Shown: positions 14,629-24,783 of the stretch, piece after piece
Numbering within the stretch: the first letter of the stretch is position 1
Layout: each line of letters starts with the position of its first letter
DNA from: Thermodesulfovibrionia bacterium
GTDB taxonomy: Bacteria; Nitrospirota; Thermodesulfovibrionia; UBA6902
Direction of reading: 5' to 3'
Length of the DNA stretch: 51,632 bases
Assembly (NCBI GenBank): GCA_020053105.1
Contig: JAGVNU010000096.1
Coordinates: forward strand, 1-51,632
Translations under genes and position numbers: made by a program
Notes under the pieces: model-generated
The model's database searches: none
Told to the model about the DNA's origin: nothing
The model's input: the letters and a program-made list of their open reading frames with translations, nothing else

Positions 14629-16317
14629 TTAACTGCGCGGTCTGATGCCCCTGAGCTGGAGCTGAAGATACCTGGAGTTGTTCCACTCGTTTACCCCGAG
14701 GACAAAGGCGATATCAAGGGAAGAAGCCTTTCCCATATTATCAATCTGCTTTCCCATGCTGAAGCCGATTGTATCCATGCTAAGATTCTCCTGCCTGAGC
14801 TGCATCTTAAGATGATTGTTGCCTACAATTTTCCGACTCACAATCTCTATGTCTTTTGCGCCCAGCACAGGTTGTTTATTTGAATCACCGTATGGTTCAA
14901 GAAGGGCCAGTTCGTTGATGAGGTTAAAACTCAAATCCGAAAATACTACGGCAGCGTCAATCGCCAGTACAGGGACCATGTCTTCCGAAGTGAGATTGTC
15001 TTCTACTATCTTGTTCATCCGGTCCCGGAACGCAGGCAGATTTTCCAGGTCAAGCCTGAGCCCTGCGGCCTGACGGTGACCTCCGAAACCAAGCAGCAGC
15101 TCCGAGCATTCGGCAATGGCCCTGAACAGATGAAAGGGGGAAATGCTCCTTGCAGAGCCCTTGGCAATAGAATCTTTAACTGAAAAAAGGAACACGGGCC
15201 TGTAAAACATGTCCACCAGCCGGGACGCGACAATACCGATTACCCCTGGATGCCAGTCAGGGGAAGACAGGACAATCGCAGGCTCCAGATTATCCGGATC
15301 TATCATGGCAAGGGCTGCCTTCAAAACATCCGCTTCGATTTTTTGTCTTGTCCTGTTCTGCTCCTCCAGGAGAAGCGCAATCGCTTCAGCCTTGACTTCA
15401 TCCTCTGTGAGAAAAAGCTCTACGACTTCACCCGCGTCATCAAGCCTGCCCGCTGCGTTGATCCTGGGAATCAGGCTGTAAGAAAGCGCCCCGGCGCGGC
15501 TGCCCCCGTTTACACCGGCAACCTCTTTTAATGCCTGTATGCCTGTCCTGGCAAGACTGTCATTAATTCGTTTAAGCCCGTACGTGACAAAAATCCTGTT
15601 TTCCCCGATCAGGGGGACAGAATCAGCTATAGTCCCAAGGGCGACCAGGTCAAGCAGTTCCTCAAGGTCAATGTCGTCTCTTCCCAGGTCCTGCACCAGC
15701 GCCTGGACCAGTTTAAATGCTACCCCCACTCCGGCCAGTTGTTTAAAAGGATACGCTGAATCAATCCTGTGAGGATCTACAACCGCGGCTGCCTCAGGGA
15801 GTTTATCGGGAGGTTCGTGATGGTCTGTTACTATAACATCCATTCCCAACGAAAAAGCGGCAGCCACCTCGGCATTTGAGCTTATGCCGCAGTCGGCAGT
15901 GAGAATCAGGTCTGCATTGCAGGCCCTGGCCTTTTGTATGCCTTTATTGCTCAGACCGTATCCTTCGGTTATCCTGTTCGGGATGTGGTAGCAGGTCTTT
16001 AATCCCAGTTTGCCGAGGGTCGAAACCAGAAGCGCCGTGGAAGTTATGCCGTCCGCGTCATAATCACCATGAACAAGGACAGTTTCATCCCTGTCAATGG
16101 CGGACTTCAGTCTTTCAACCGCCGCCCTCATGTCAGGCATAAGAAAGGGGTCATGTAATTTTTTTAGTGACGGGTAGAGGAACTCCTTTATCGAACCGGC
16201 GTCTTTCATGTTCCGGTTCACCAGCACCTGGGCCAGCACAGGTGAAATGGAAATTGTATTTGAAAGGTAGGCCAGGAATTCCTGATTGGTTTTGTTTACA
16301 AGCCAGTTGCGGTTCAT
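14629..16317 (-). CDS. recJ: Single-stranded-DNA-specific exonuclease RecJ
   Basis: The 562-residue protein belongs to the DHH phosphoesterase family. Motif I is LVHGDYDADGITSTALLV, motif II is LILTADCGISSNAEV, and the DHH motif is VIVTDHHEPPDKLPEAAAVV. GVGVAFKLVQAL follows, then the DHHA1 motif FGGHRQAAGLRL and a C-terminal OB-type region. These bind Mn2+ and degrade single-stranded DNA 5' to 3' in recombination and mismatch repair. It lies downstream of secF on the same strand, separated by about 90 bases of imperfect hairpin sequence. Confidence 0.96.
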   Translation of the reverse strand: MNRNWLVNKTNQEFLAYLSNTISISPVLAQVLVNRNMKDAGSIKEFLYPSLKKLHDPFLMPDMRAAVERLKSAIDRDETVLVHGDYDADGITSTALLVSTLGKLGLKTCYHIPNRITEGYGLSNKGIQKARACNADLILTADCGISSNAEVAAAFSLGMDVIVTDHHEPPDKLPEAAAVVDPHRIDSAYPFKQLAGVGVAFKLVQALVQDLGRDDIDLEELLDLVALGTIADSVPLIGENRIFVTYGLKRINDSLARTGIQALKEVAGVNGGSRAGALSYSLIPRINAAGRLDDAGEVVELFLTEDEVKAEAIALLLEEQNRTRQKIEADVLKAALAMIDPDNLEPAIVLSSPDWHPGVIGIVASRLVDMFYRPVFLFSVKDSIAKGSARSISPFHLFRAIAECSELLLGFGGHRQAAGLRLDLENLPAFRDRMNKIVEDNLTSEDMVPVLAIDAAVVFSDLSFNLINELALLEPYGDSNKQPVLGAKDIEIVSRKIVGNNHLKMQLRQENLSMDTIGFSMGKQIDNMGKASSLDIAFVLGVNEWNNSRYLQLQLRGIRPRS

Positions 16318-16348
16318 TAAAAATCAATTGATCAGTGATTATTTTGAA

Positions 16349-16403
16349 GTGAGAAGCTGGAAGCGGGGAGTAGGAGGTAAAAGACTCTTTCTTAACTTCT
16401 CAC
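16349..16403. repeat. Imperfect inverted repeat between secF and recJ
   Basis: GTGAGAAG (16349-16356) is mirrored by CTTCTCAC (16396-16403), with related GAGCAGTGAGAAGTTAAG-like purine-rich sequence around it. It may be a weak terminator or a decayed repeat; no T-run is evident beside the stem. Confidence 0.4.
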
Positions 16404-16406
16404 TGC

Positions 16407-17318
16407 TCACTTTTTCCCGATAACTTTATCTTTACCCAGAAGCAGGACAACAGGACTCGCCACAAAAATGGAAGAATAGGTGCCCACGATTATTCCCATC
16501 ATTATCGCAAAGGCAAAATCGTGAATCACTTCACCTCCGAAGACAAAAAGCGCGGCTGCTGAAAAAAAAGTCGTCAATGAAGTAATCAGTGTCCTTGAAA
16601 GCACCTCATTTATGCTCTCATTAATTACTTCGACCGTGGATTTTTTCAGTCTCGTTTTCAGATTTTCCCTGATCCTGTCAAAAACAACCACAGTGTCCGT
16701 AAGGGAGTACCCGGCTATCATGAGCAGCGCGCTTACAATTATCAGATTTATCTCTTTCCCCAATATGAAGAATACGGCGAGCACGGCAAGCACGTCATGA
16801 AAAGTTGCAACAGTCGCCCCTATTCCAAATCTGAACTGGAACCGGAATGTTATGTATATTAGTATTCCTATAATAGCCGCTATGATTGCCCACAATGCGT
16901 CGGTCCTCAGCTTCTTTCCCACCTTGGGCCCGATCTCTGTAGAGGAATCTACAACCATACTGCTTTCAGAATATTTCTGTGAAAGGGCAGATATTATTTT
17001 TTTGGATAGATCTCCGACATGGGCTTCCCCTTTTTTTGCGTTAATCAGGACCTTGCTTTGACCAGGCAGGTCCTGGAGTTCAAAATCAGTGATCCCGCCA
17101 TCCATTAACGCGCGCCTGACGTCATGAAGAGGGACACGCTCATTGAATTTAATCTGGACGGCCGTGCCTCCGGCGAAGTCGATACCCAGGTTGGCGGCGC
17201 CCCTTGATATCTGGACGACTGTCAGCAGTCCTATGGCTGACAGGATGGCTGTAATAGCGAGGGCATAGTACATCTTGCCCATAAAATCAATTTTTGTATT
17301 TTTAAGTATTTCCATCAT
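16407..17318 (-). CDS. secF: Protein translocase subunit SecF
   Basis: The 303-residue membrane protein has the SecF N-terminal pattern LGIDFAGGTAVQIKF (FxGG motif), a periplasmic P1 domain and five further helices. The paired motif is MIAGYSLTDTVVVFDRIREN in helix 4. It ends with LLLGKDKVIGKK. SecDF uses the proton motive force to pull exported chains out of the SecYEG channel. It overlaps secD by four bases (17315-17318), so the two subunits are translationally coupled. Confidence 0.97.
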   Translation of the reverse strand: MMEILKNTKIDFMGKMYYALAITAILSAIGLLTVVQISRGAANLGIDFAGGTAVQIKFNERVPLHDVRRALMDGGITDFELQDLPGQSKVLINAKKGEAHVGDLSKKIISALSQKYSESSMVVDSSTEIGPKVGKKLRTDALWAIIAAIIGILIYITFRFQFRFGIGATVATFHDVLAVLAVFFILGKEINLIIVSALLMIAGYSLTDTVVVFDRIRENLKTRLKKSTVEVINESINEVLSRTLITSLTTFFSAAALFVFGGEVIHDFAFAIMMGIIVGTYSSIFVASPVVLLLGKDKVIGKK

Positions 17319-18928
17319 ATGCTTAGCTTTTTCATCTCCGTTCTGGAAGATATTATATCGAAAATCGTTTTTGTACCGATCAGGGCTGTAAAGAGATTTA
17401 TGAATACACCCACGCCCAGGGTCACGGCAAAACCTTTTATGGGTCCTGTGCCGAACTGGAAAAGGACTATAGCGACAATGAGTGTTGTTACATGAGAATC
17501 GAATATGGTCCAGAAGGCCTTGTCATAGCCTGAATCTATTGCGGCCCTTGGCGTCTTGCCGAGCCTGAGCTCCTCGCGCATCCTTTCGAACATGAGCACA
17601 TTACTGTCAACCGCCATGCCGATGGCAAGTATTATCCCTGCGATACCAGGCAGGGTCAGGGTCGCGCCAAATGCCGAAAGCACGCCGACAAGATAGAGGA
17701 TATTAAGAACCATGGCACAATCCGCTATCAGGCCCGATATCTTGTAATATACAAGCATAAACAGGATAACAATCACTGCCGCGACCAGCCCGGCCTTTAC
17801 CCCTGCGTTTATTGAATCCCTTCCCAGTGAAGGGCCCACAGTGACATTCTGAAGCATCGTAAGAGGGGCGGGCAGAGAACCAGACCTCAGTACAATCGCA
17901 AGGTCCTTTGCTTCCTGCATGCCGAATGAACCCGATATCTGGGCATTGCCTCCGGCGATTTTTTCCTGTATCACCGGGGCTGAATAAACGTTACTGTCAA
18001 GAATAATCGCGAGACGTTTCTTGACATTGTTTGCAGTAAGCTGTTCAAAAAGATTGGCCCCTGTAGCATCAAATGTAATTGAAACATAGGGCTCGTTGTA
18101 TCTCTGGTCTATATTTACACGCGCCTCTGTGAGGAATTCACCTGTCAGAAGCGACTGCTTTTTCATCAGGTACACTGTCAGGGTCTCGACCCCGGTCTCC
18201 TTGTTGAGGTCCCTGCCGAAAAGTATCTCGTCGCCTTCAGGGATTTGCCCTGCAAATTGTTCCCGTACCTTTGCTTCTTCTGACGGCAGGATAGATCCCG
18301 GGAGCTGGGCCGCGACAGGGGATTCATCGTCAAGGAGTTTGAATTCAAGGATGGCTGTTTTACCCACCAGGTCAATCGCGCGCTTGGTATCTTTTATACC
18401 GGGAAGCTGTATCACTATCTCATTGCCCGACTGGGTGTGGATTGTCGGTTCCGCGACGCCGAACGCATCGACCCTGTTTCTGATGGTCTCCAGTGCCTGG
18501 TCAATTGAGGAATCTTTGATCCGCTTAATCTCATTTCCATCAAGTTTATAGACAATTCTTCCCTCAGACTTTGAATCCAGGGTAAGGTTCGGGAATTGCT
18601 CCGAAATAGTTTTCTTCACTATATCACTGTCCGGAGATACTATAATATCAGGGCCTTTCTTTTCAGCCCTGGCCTCGATCTTCTTATCATTAAACGTATT
18701 TGTTATGCTCGATGCAATTCTTTCAATAGTGATATCCACGGCCTTGTCGCCATCTACTTCATAAACCAGATGGACCCCGCCCTGCAAATCAAGACCCAGC
18801 ACCATGCCGTATTTCTGCAGCCACTCGGGCAGCGATGCCTTGAGATGGGTTGAAGGCAGGTAAAAAATTACCGCCAGCAGTGTTGCAGCCACTATTAATG
18901 AAAGGCGCCAGATAAAATTCTTTTTCAC
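17315..18928 (-). CDS. secD: Protein translocase subunit SecD
   Basis: The 537-residue protein has the first helix at about 8-26, then GLDLQGGVHLVYEVD, the large periplasmic domain (about 60-370) with the P1 base and head, and helices 2-6 with AGIILAIGMAVDSNVLMFER and the DSHVTTLIVAIVLFQFG segment. All are diagnostic of SecD. It follows yajC by seven bases and overlaps secF. With several very large exported proteins encoded next door, a full SecDF-YajC set fits. Confidence 0.97.
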   Translation of the reverse strand: MKKNFIWRLSLIVAATLLAVIFYLPSTHLKASLPEWLQKYGMVLGLDLQGGVHLVYEVDGDKAVDITIERIASSITNTFNDKKIEARAEKKGPDIIVSPDSDIVKKTISEQFPNLTLDSKSEGRIVYKLDGNEIKRIKDSSIDQALETIRNRVDAFGVAEPTIHTQSGNEIVIQLPGIKDTKRAIDLVGKTAILEFKLLDDESPVAAQLPGSILPSEEAKVREQFAGQIPEGDEILFGRDLNKETGVETLTVYLMKKQSLLTGEFLTEARVNIDQRYNEPYVSITFDATGANLFEQLTANNVKKRLAIILDSNVYSAPVIQEKIAGGNAQISGSFGMQEAKDLAIVLRSGSLPAPLTMLQNVTVGPSLGRDSINAGVKAGLVAAVIVILFMLVYYKISGLIADCAMVLNILYLVGVLSAFGATLTLPGIAGIILAIGMAVDSNVLMFERMREELRLGKTPRAAIDSGYDKAFWTIFDSHVTTLIVAIVLFQFGTGPIKGFAVTLGVGVFINLFTALIGTKTIFDIISSRTEMKKLSI

Positions 18929-18935
18929 CTGAAAA

Positions 18936-19373
18936 TTACTCCTTGGTCCTAAGGCCTGCGATATAGCCGCGGTTTACCTTTATCTTTACGTCGTCTTTAA
19001 TGCCGACTTTCAGGGTCGCTGTCTCGGTATCAATATCTTCGATAATTCCATATATGCCGCCGTTGGTCATGACTTTGTCGCCCTTCTTGAGATTTTCCAG
19101 CATCTGCTTGTGCTCTTTAGCCTTCTTGGACTGGGGCCTGATAAGAAGGAAATAAAAAATAACAAAGATCAGAATCAGAGGCAGAAAGGACTGCAGCATT
19201 GCCATAGGTCCCTGGGGACCGCTGCCGGCTGCGCCGCCGGGCTGTCCTGCCATGGCAAAGACCGCGCCTGTTGCTGCTGCAATGAGCAGCATCGGGAAGA
19301 TAAACAATTTAAAAGAATACACTACATATTTATTAATCCGGCGCTGCATATGATCTTTTGTCCGGTTTCGCAT
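18936..19373 (-). CDS. yajC: Preprotein translocase accessory protein YajC
   Basis: The 145-residue protein has an N-terminal hydrophobic segment (about 22-42), a glycine/proline linker, the single YajC membrane helix SFLPLILIFVIFYFLLIRPQ and then SKKAKEHKQMLENLKKGDKV with MTNGGIYGII, the family core. Most YajC proteins are about 110 residues. Here the extra N-terminal helix resembles a signal peptide (AAATGAVFAMA). GGAGG seven bases upstream supports the start at 19373. It heads the yajC-secD-secF operon. Confidence 0.93.
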   Translation of the reverse strand: MRNRTKDHMQRRINKYVVYSFKLFIFPMLLIAAATGAVFAMAGQPGGAAGSGPQGPMAMLQSFLPLILIFVIFYFLLIRPQSKKAKEHKQMLENLKKGDKVMTNGGIYGIIEDIDTETATLKVGIKDDVKIKVNRGYIAGLRTKE

Positions 19374-19608
19374 TGCATATCCTCCAGTACTTTATATTTT
19401 AAAATCTTGATACTATAACTTTTCAGAGTTTTAATAATCAAGAGAGAAAGGGGGTTATGCCAGATTGCGTAAAAAGTAATATTTTATGAGGTAAAAGGGG
19501 TAAGCGGAAAATTAACTCTGCGTACCTTTGAAAGTTCTTTGGAAATCTTTCTTAGTGTTTCAAGTGTTTCTTATAGCTGAAAAGCTGACAGCTGATAGCT
19601 TACAGTTT

Positions 19609-20523
19609 TTATTTCCACGGAGCGCCTGTCCACCAGCGAGTGCCGAGGATGTTGTAATCATTCGGCCCAACAAACCCATCGCTATCAAAATCGGCATCCT
19701 GATTCCAGTTAGTGCTATACATGCTTGACCACCACGCCATTCCGAAGATATTGTAGTCATTCGGTCCTACAAATCCATCATTGTCCAGATCAGCATCGCA
19801 CGCATTGCCATATCCGTCATGATCAGTGTCCTGCTGTCCGGGGTTCGGCGTCTGTTCGCAATTGTCGCAAGCATCACCGGCGCCATCGCTGTCAGTGTCT
19901 GCCTGACCGGGATTGGGAGTAGTCCGGCAATTATCTGTACTGTCAGGGACTCCGTCTCCGTCCGTGTCAATCTTGACCCCTCCATTAAAGACATTCCCCC
20001 CTGCAAGCGTGTAATTGCTCCCTTTATAAAATGCAATTTTGCTCCCGCTTATATTAGTGTTTATGATATAACTGGTCGACCCCGGATAAGTAGAAAAAGT
20101 ATTCACATTCAAAATGGCCCCTGTTAGATTGGCCGAGCCATATATATCAATAGTGATCCTTCCGCTCCCGGTATGGGAAATAGCTGCTGCTGCTAAATTA
20201 AAGGCTCCGCCGGAATGCACCCGAATGTCGGCAATGTCCTGATTAGATGTAGCAACGATTGATGCACCGTTGTTGACGATAAGTGTACCGAATATGTCCA
20301 TATCACCTGTTGACAGACGGAGGACTACCAACGGTTCGATGGTAGCATTTACTCCTGAAGAAACGGAAATACTATTAAGACTGACAGGACTTTCTGACAT
20401 GGACCAGGAACAGTCAGCATTTATTGTTCCGCTAACAGGACAGGTTACCGCGCTGACCTTTCCGGCGCATGCCAAAAGAATGATAAATAATAGAGAAATT
20501 ATTATTGGTTTGTAACTGCTCAT
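19609..20523 (-). CDS. Secreted protein with thrombospondin type 3 repeats and paired dockerin-like module
   Basis: The 304-residue protein has a signal sequence (residues 1-25, IIISLLFIILLACAGKVSA), a beta-rich region at about 26-185 (IFGTLIVNNGASIVATSNQD looks like a short solenoid), then thrombospondin type 3 calcium repeats at about 186-242 (DTDGDGVPDSTDNC, DTDSDGAGDACDNC). Residues 243-304 are two copies of DLDNDGFVGPNDYNIFG/DFDSDGFVGPNDYNILG, each followed by a WW pair. Each copy has Asp at loop positions 1, 3, 5 and 12 as in dockerin/EF-hand loops. The same module ends the two large proteins encoded upstream (20659 and 24819). I infer a binding or anchoring module; no enzyme domain is seen here. 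Confidence 0.85.
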   Translation of the reverse strand: MSSYKPIIISLLFIILLACAGKVSAVTCPVSGTINADCSWSMSESPVSLNSISVSSGVNATIEPLVVLRLSTGDMDIFGTLIVNNGASIVATSNQDIADIRVHSGGAFNLAAAAISHTGSGRITIDIYGSANLTGAILNVNTFSTYPGSTSYIINTNISGSKIAFYKGSNYTLAGGNVFNGGVKIDTDGDGVPDSTDNCRTTPNPGQADTDSDGAGDACDNCEQTPNPGQQDTDHDGYGNACDADLDNDGFVGPNDYNIFGMAWWSSMYSTNWNQDADFDSDGFVGPNDYNILGTRWWTGAPWK

Positions 20524-20614
20524 ATGCTTCTTGTATTAATAGGAATATATCTCAAGTTGAATACCTGAGTCATGGCACAATTATATAGCATAAATATATT
20601 GTTGTCACGATAAT

Positions 20615-20641
20615 AATGAGGCGAGTAAACCTCGCCTCATT
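20615..20641 (-). terminator. Hairpin after the M64-like gene
   Basis: AATGAGGCGAG (20615-20625) pairs perfectly with CTCGCCTCATT (20631-20641) around a five-base loop, just downstream of the stop at 20659. It resembles the GGCGAG...CTCGCC core of the REP-like family but has no long T-run, so termination strength is uncertain. Confidence 0.6.
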
Positions 20642-20658
20642 TTACTCTTAACTTTGAC

Positions 20659-23600
20659 TTAATTCCACGGAGAAACTGTCCACCAGTGCGATCCAAGGAT
20701 ATTATAGTCGTTAGGCCCCACAAAACCATCGCTGTCAAAATCCGCGTCAGGATTCCAGTTAGTACTATACATGCTGGACCACCATGCCATTCCGAAGATG
20801 TTGTAGTCATTCGGGCCGACAAAGCCGTCATTGTCCAAGTCACAGTCACATATATTTCCATATATATCGGTATCGGTATTTTGCTGCAAGGGATTGGGGG
20901 TTTCAGAACAGTTGTCACAGGCGTCTCCGATGCCGTCATAGTCCTTGTCCTCCTGCCCGGGATTGTAGACGTATTTACAGTTGTCGCACGCGTCCCCCCA
21001 GCCGTCCTGGTCGGAATTCGCCTGACCCGTATTCGGCACGCCGGGACAGTTGTCCTGCATGCCGGAAACACCGTCGCCGTCGAGATCAAGCACCGTCTGG
21101 CATTCATGACTCTCGTAGCCGGTAGCGTAGCAGTACGAGCTTAATGCCTCTGTCAAATCGACGCTGGCCAGCACGGCATTTGTTACGGCGTCCCTGATCA
21201 GGAAGGTCTTCAGGTTGTCATGGAACGCGATTATGACATGGAAATTCACATTATCTTCAATAACTAATGTTTCTCCAAGCTTTTTTCTCGGGTTCCATAT
21301 TCCGAAGCTCTTCAGTGTATACCCTCCCGTGGAAAGCGCTTCACCAATGAAATGCCCGTGCTGCATACCGAGGTCGGGATGGCTGTCCACAACGTGCGCG
21401 CGAAGGAAGGTCATTTCCCCGTTATTCATATTAAAGTCGATCAGCACCCCTTTTGTATCGCTCACAGGCCAATGGTCAAATACGTAATTGATCCTTCTCA
21501 CGTCGGCTTCATAGAAATTGTAGCTTGCGCAGTTGCATGTCATTACGTCCTGGGTCGGCACGTCCGGGTCATATCTGAAAAAGCCGACGTCGCAGTCAGC
21601 CGGACCTGATATGCGCCGGCAGTTCCCCAACGTCCATCCCGCGGCATCCGCGTGATCCTGGCAGTGTTCCAGTGTATCGAATACATTCGGCCTATGATCT
21701 ATTTCTTCATAAAATGTCGACATAAAATTATCTATGTCCAGGATACCCTCATCGCAATATTCATCTACCAGGCTGAATATGGAATGCATTGACTCATGGA
21801 CCGTTTCATCCACATCGCCCGCATCCGCTATCCATTCGCTCGGAGGTCCGAGGCTGGTAGTGCAGCCGCCTGTGGGATTGGCCGACAACACCCCCGCGGA
21901 ATCAGTAAACGGGGCTTTGTCCCAGAAAGTGTCAGGAGACTCACCCCAGCAAAAGCACGCAAAGGGATTCAGCGCGCAGGCCGTAATACATCCGACCAGC
22001 CATGAGTTGTACGCTTCCTCGCCCGGCAGACTCACCCCGCAGCCCTCATCTTCTCCATATCCATCCCTGTAAATGTAGAAATTGAACCTGTCCTTGTAAT
22101 CTGCGGGAAGCGGATCTACAGACAGAGTGTCCATTGTAAAGTAGGCGGAGAGAATACTGTTAATCACCTGACTGTTAAAAGTGGCGATGTTGCCTTCAAA
22201 ATTTTCGTGGGGAACAAAGACGACATCTATCATGCCGTCATTGGGCTCACCCTTGATCCGCACAGGGGAAACATCGTCGCCGCACCACGTACATTCAATA
22301 CATGCCGAACAGACGCCCCCGCAATCCGTTGCCGTCTCATTCGGGCCCATAAAAACATCATAGCAGTCGCACGCGTCGCCGATACCGTCGCTGTTCCAGT
22401 CCTGCTGGTCCCCGTTCGCGTTGTCCGGGCAATTATCGCATGAATTGCCGCAGCGGGGGTCCTGCAACCACCGTACGCCGTTCCAGTAAGCGGGGTCCAG
22501 CCTTAACGCGTCGCAGTCATTGTCCGTATCGCCCTGATTATTGCCCTGACTCCAGCAGTTGTCGCAGGCGTTTCCGAAACTGTCTCCGTCATTGTTGGCT
22601 TGATTGCTGTTGGCATTGTCCGGGCAATTGTCGCAGACGTTTCCGACACCGTCTCCGTCATTGTCGGACTGATTGCCGCTTGCAAAGTCGGGACAATTGT
22701 CGCAGGCGTTTCCGAAGCCGTCTCCGTCATCATCAGCCTGATCCAAATTTCCCATATGCGGGCAGTTGTCAAGCCTGTCAAATATGAAGTCTCCGTCCGA
22801 ATCCCTGTCGCACGCGCCGTCAAAGCATCCCAATATGCAAAAGAGCTCCCGGCTTTCAGCACCCGCGCTCCCGCATGTATATTCATGCACGTGCCAGCCG
22901 TCCGCGCAGGCATCTTCATACTGCAACCTGCATTCGCTCGTGCTCACGCAAACTTCATTTCCCTGGGGGTTGTTTCTTATCACGATGTCCACGTCCTCCA
23001 CGTATATCCCTCCCCTATGGTCCGGATCGACCCCTCCGTCGCTGTCATAGCAGCCGCAGCCGGTTACATCGACCAAATCGTAAAGGACTTCATAATAATA
23101 AATCCCGTTATGTTCAAAGTCGTAGTCATTTCCCAAGCATTCGAAGCCCGGGGAGGAAGCCGCGTGAGGGGTGAAACCGCATGCCAGATAAGCTTCGCAC
23201 TGGTCGCAAAGGTCTCCGACTCCGTCGGCGTCGTAATCGGACTGGTCCGCATTCGCTATGCCCGCACAGTTGTCTTCATAATTCAATAAACCGTCTCCAT
23301 CATCATCATCGAACATCCTCGATAAATCGCGCCCGCCCGGCGGTACGTCGCCGTCCATGAAGACCTGGTTGTTTCCGTTGAAGGCGATCACGCCGATTGA
23401 CGGCTCGCCTCCTTCATTAGGAGCGGTCGTATCGCACGAAGGCACATCTTTGCACCTCTTTGTCCTTATGCCGTTTATCCAGATTTCGATAAGACTTATT
23501 CCGGAGGGGTCATAGGCAGTTACATCTATCTTCCACTTCTCGCCGCCGGCGGTCTGGATTATCTGTTTTGTTGTCTGTATCTGCATGCCGGAAGCTGTGC

Positions 23601-24726
23601 ATGCGTCACCGACTCCGTCCTGGTCAGTGTCTGTCTGATTGGGGTTAGCATGTCCGGGGCAATTGTCGCACACACCGCCTGCGCCGTCGCCGTCAGAATC
23701 CTTCTGGTCGGGATTTGAAACCGTCGGACAATTATCATAACAGTCCGCCTTACCATCCCCATCACCATCGAACCCTTCATCCGTCATCCCGTCGCAGTCA
23801 TTGTCCTGCCCGTCACAGACTTCGACAGCGCTGCCTGTCGTGTCAGTGCAGGCCTGTGAGCCATCGGCGCATGCAAGCGTCCCTTCTGCGCACAAATCAT
23901 TATCACTGCCGTCGCATGCCGATCCGTACCAGCTTTCATCCTTGCCGTCAGGCGTGCTTTGGTTACAGTCATTGTCGATTCCGTCACAGATTTCCGCATT
24001 GGTCCCTGTAGTATCATCGCAGAGATGCAATTTATTGACGCACTTGAGCTTTCCCTCATTACATAAATCTTCATCGCTACCGTCGCAGGAATCTTCATAC
24101 CATGTCTCACCGGAACCGTCCGATGTGCCGGAATTACAGTCATTGTCTTTGCCGTCACACTTCTCACCCGCCCCGGGATAAACCGTGTTATCAGTATCAT
24201 TGCAGTCAACATTTGAATAATATCCGTCCCCGTCCGCATCGATGAGCGTACTTGCATACAGGATCGCATAATCCGGATAATAGACTCCGCCCAATCCCGT
24301 ATATAATTCCACATCAAGGCACTTATCGTCCTTTAGCCATACAAGCTGTGCGCCTGTCAGAGGAACGGTGATTGTATAAAAACTGGTCACTAAAGGATGG
24401 GTTGTAGAAGAATAATTTATTACACGATGCAAAGCATCTGTATAAAACGTCGTCGAACTGCTCACATACTCTCCGATGGTCCCTCCGGATGGCCACCCCC
24501 CCACCCTGGACCTTACCTGCAGTGTCGCGGAATCAATAATCTCATTTGCTGGTATCCCGGTGAAACAGTGCTGCCAGATGGTGTTATAGCTTTGCCCCTG
24601 CGTCTCGTTAAAATCAACGGTATTTTGATAGTTACCTGCTTCCGAAATTGAATAAGCGCCAAGCAGCATAACAGCGCAAAGACAGATACATACAGTTAGA
24701 GCCCCTGAAGATATTTTTCTGTACAT
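20659..24726 (-). CDS. Large secreted multidomain protein with M64-like metalloprotease core, MopE-type and thrombospondin type 3 repeats
   Basis: The 1355-residue protein has a signal peptide (about 1-30, ending AYSISEA), a beta-rich N-domain to about 160, MopE-like cysteine/aspartate repeats at about 163-320 (DADGDGYYSNVDCND, KCDGKDNDCN repeated), and thrombospondin type 3 blocks around 320-380, 475-520 and 650-790 with DNCPDNANxNQ units. A catalytic-looking domain (about 830-1180) has HESMHSIFSLVDEY at residues 977-990: HExxH plus downstream DEY, the pattern of M64 (IgA peptidase) metalloproteases, where the Glu is catalytic and the His residues bind zinc. More type 3 repeats follow, then the paired dockerin-like module (about 1294-1355). 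Probably a calcium-stabilised, surface or extracellular protease. The peptidase call rests on this motif alone. Confidence 0.85.
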   Translation of the reverse strand: MYRKISSGALTVCICLCAVMLLGAYSISEAGNYQNTVDFNETQGQSYNTIWQHCFTGIPANEIIDSATLQVRSRVGGWPSGGTIGEYVSSSTTFYTDALHRVINYSSTTHPLVTSFYTITVPLTGAQLVWLKDDKCLDVELYTGLGGVYYPDYAILYASTLIDADGDGYYSNVDCNDTDNTVYPGAGEKCDGKDNDCNSGTSDGSGETWYEDSCDGSDEDLCNEGKLKCVNKLHLCDDTTGTNAEICDGIDNDCNQSTPDGKDESWYGSACDGSDNDLCAEGTLACADGSQACTDTTGSAVEVCDGQDNDCDGMTDEGFDGDGDGKADCYDNCPTVSNPDQKDSDGDGAGGVCDNCPGHANPNQTDTDQDGVGDACTASGMQIQTTKQIIQTAGGEKWKIDVTAYDPSGISLIEIWINGIRTKRCKDVPSCDTTAPNEGGEPSIGVIAFNGNNQVFMDGDVPPGGRDLSRMFDDDDGDGLLNYEDNCAGIANADQSDYDADGVGDLCDQCEAYLACGFTPHAASSPGFECLGNDYDFEHNGIYYYEVLYDLVDVTGCGCYDSDGGVDPDHRGGIYVEDVDIVIRNNPQGNEVCVSTSECRLQYEDACADGWHVHEYTCGSAGAESRELFCILGCFDGACDRDSDGDFIFDRLDNCPHMGNLDQADDDGDGFGNACDNCPDFASGNQSDNDGDGVGNVCDNCPDNANSNQANNDGDSFGNACDNCWSQGNNQGDTDNDCDALRLDPAYWNGVRWLQDPRCGNSCDNCPDNANGDQQDWNSDGIGDACDCYDVFMGPNETATDCGGVCSACIECTWCGDDVSPVRIKGEPNDGMIDVVFVPHENFEGNIATFNSQVINSILSAYFTMDTLSVDPLPADYKDRFNFYIYRDGYGEDEGCGVSLPGEEAYNSWLVGCITACALNPFACFCWGESPDTFWDKAPFTDSAGVLSANPTGGCTTSLGPPSEWIADAGDVDETVHESMHSIFSLVDEYCDEGILDIDNFMSTFYEEIDHRPNVFDTLEHCQDHADAAGWTLGNCRRISGPADCDVGFFRYDPDVPTQDVMTCNCASYNFYEADVRRINYVFDHWPVSDTKGVLIDFNMNNGEMTFLRAHVVDSHPDLGMQHGHFIGEALSTGGYTLKSFGIWNPRKKLGETLVIEDNVNFHVIIAFHDNLKTFLIRDAVTNAVLASVDLTEALSSYCYATGYESHECQTVLDLDGDGVSGMQDNCPGVPNTGQANSDQDGWGDACDNCKYVYNPGQEDKDYDGIGDACDNCSETPNPLQQNTDTDIYGNICDCDLDNDGFVGPNDYNIFGMAWWSSMYSTNWNPDADFDSDGFVGPNDYNILGSHWWTVSPWN

Positions 24727-24783
24727 AACCCCTCCCTTATTCCCTCATGAAATTACCATCGATTGTTCCTATAAAAAAGCAAA

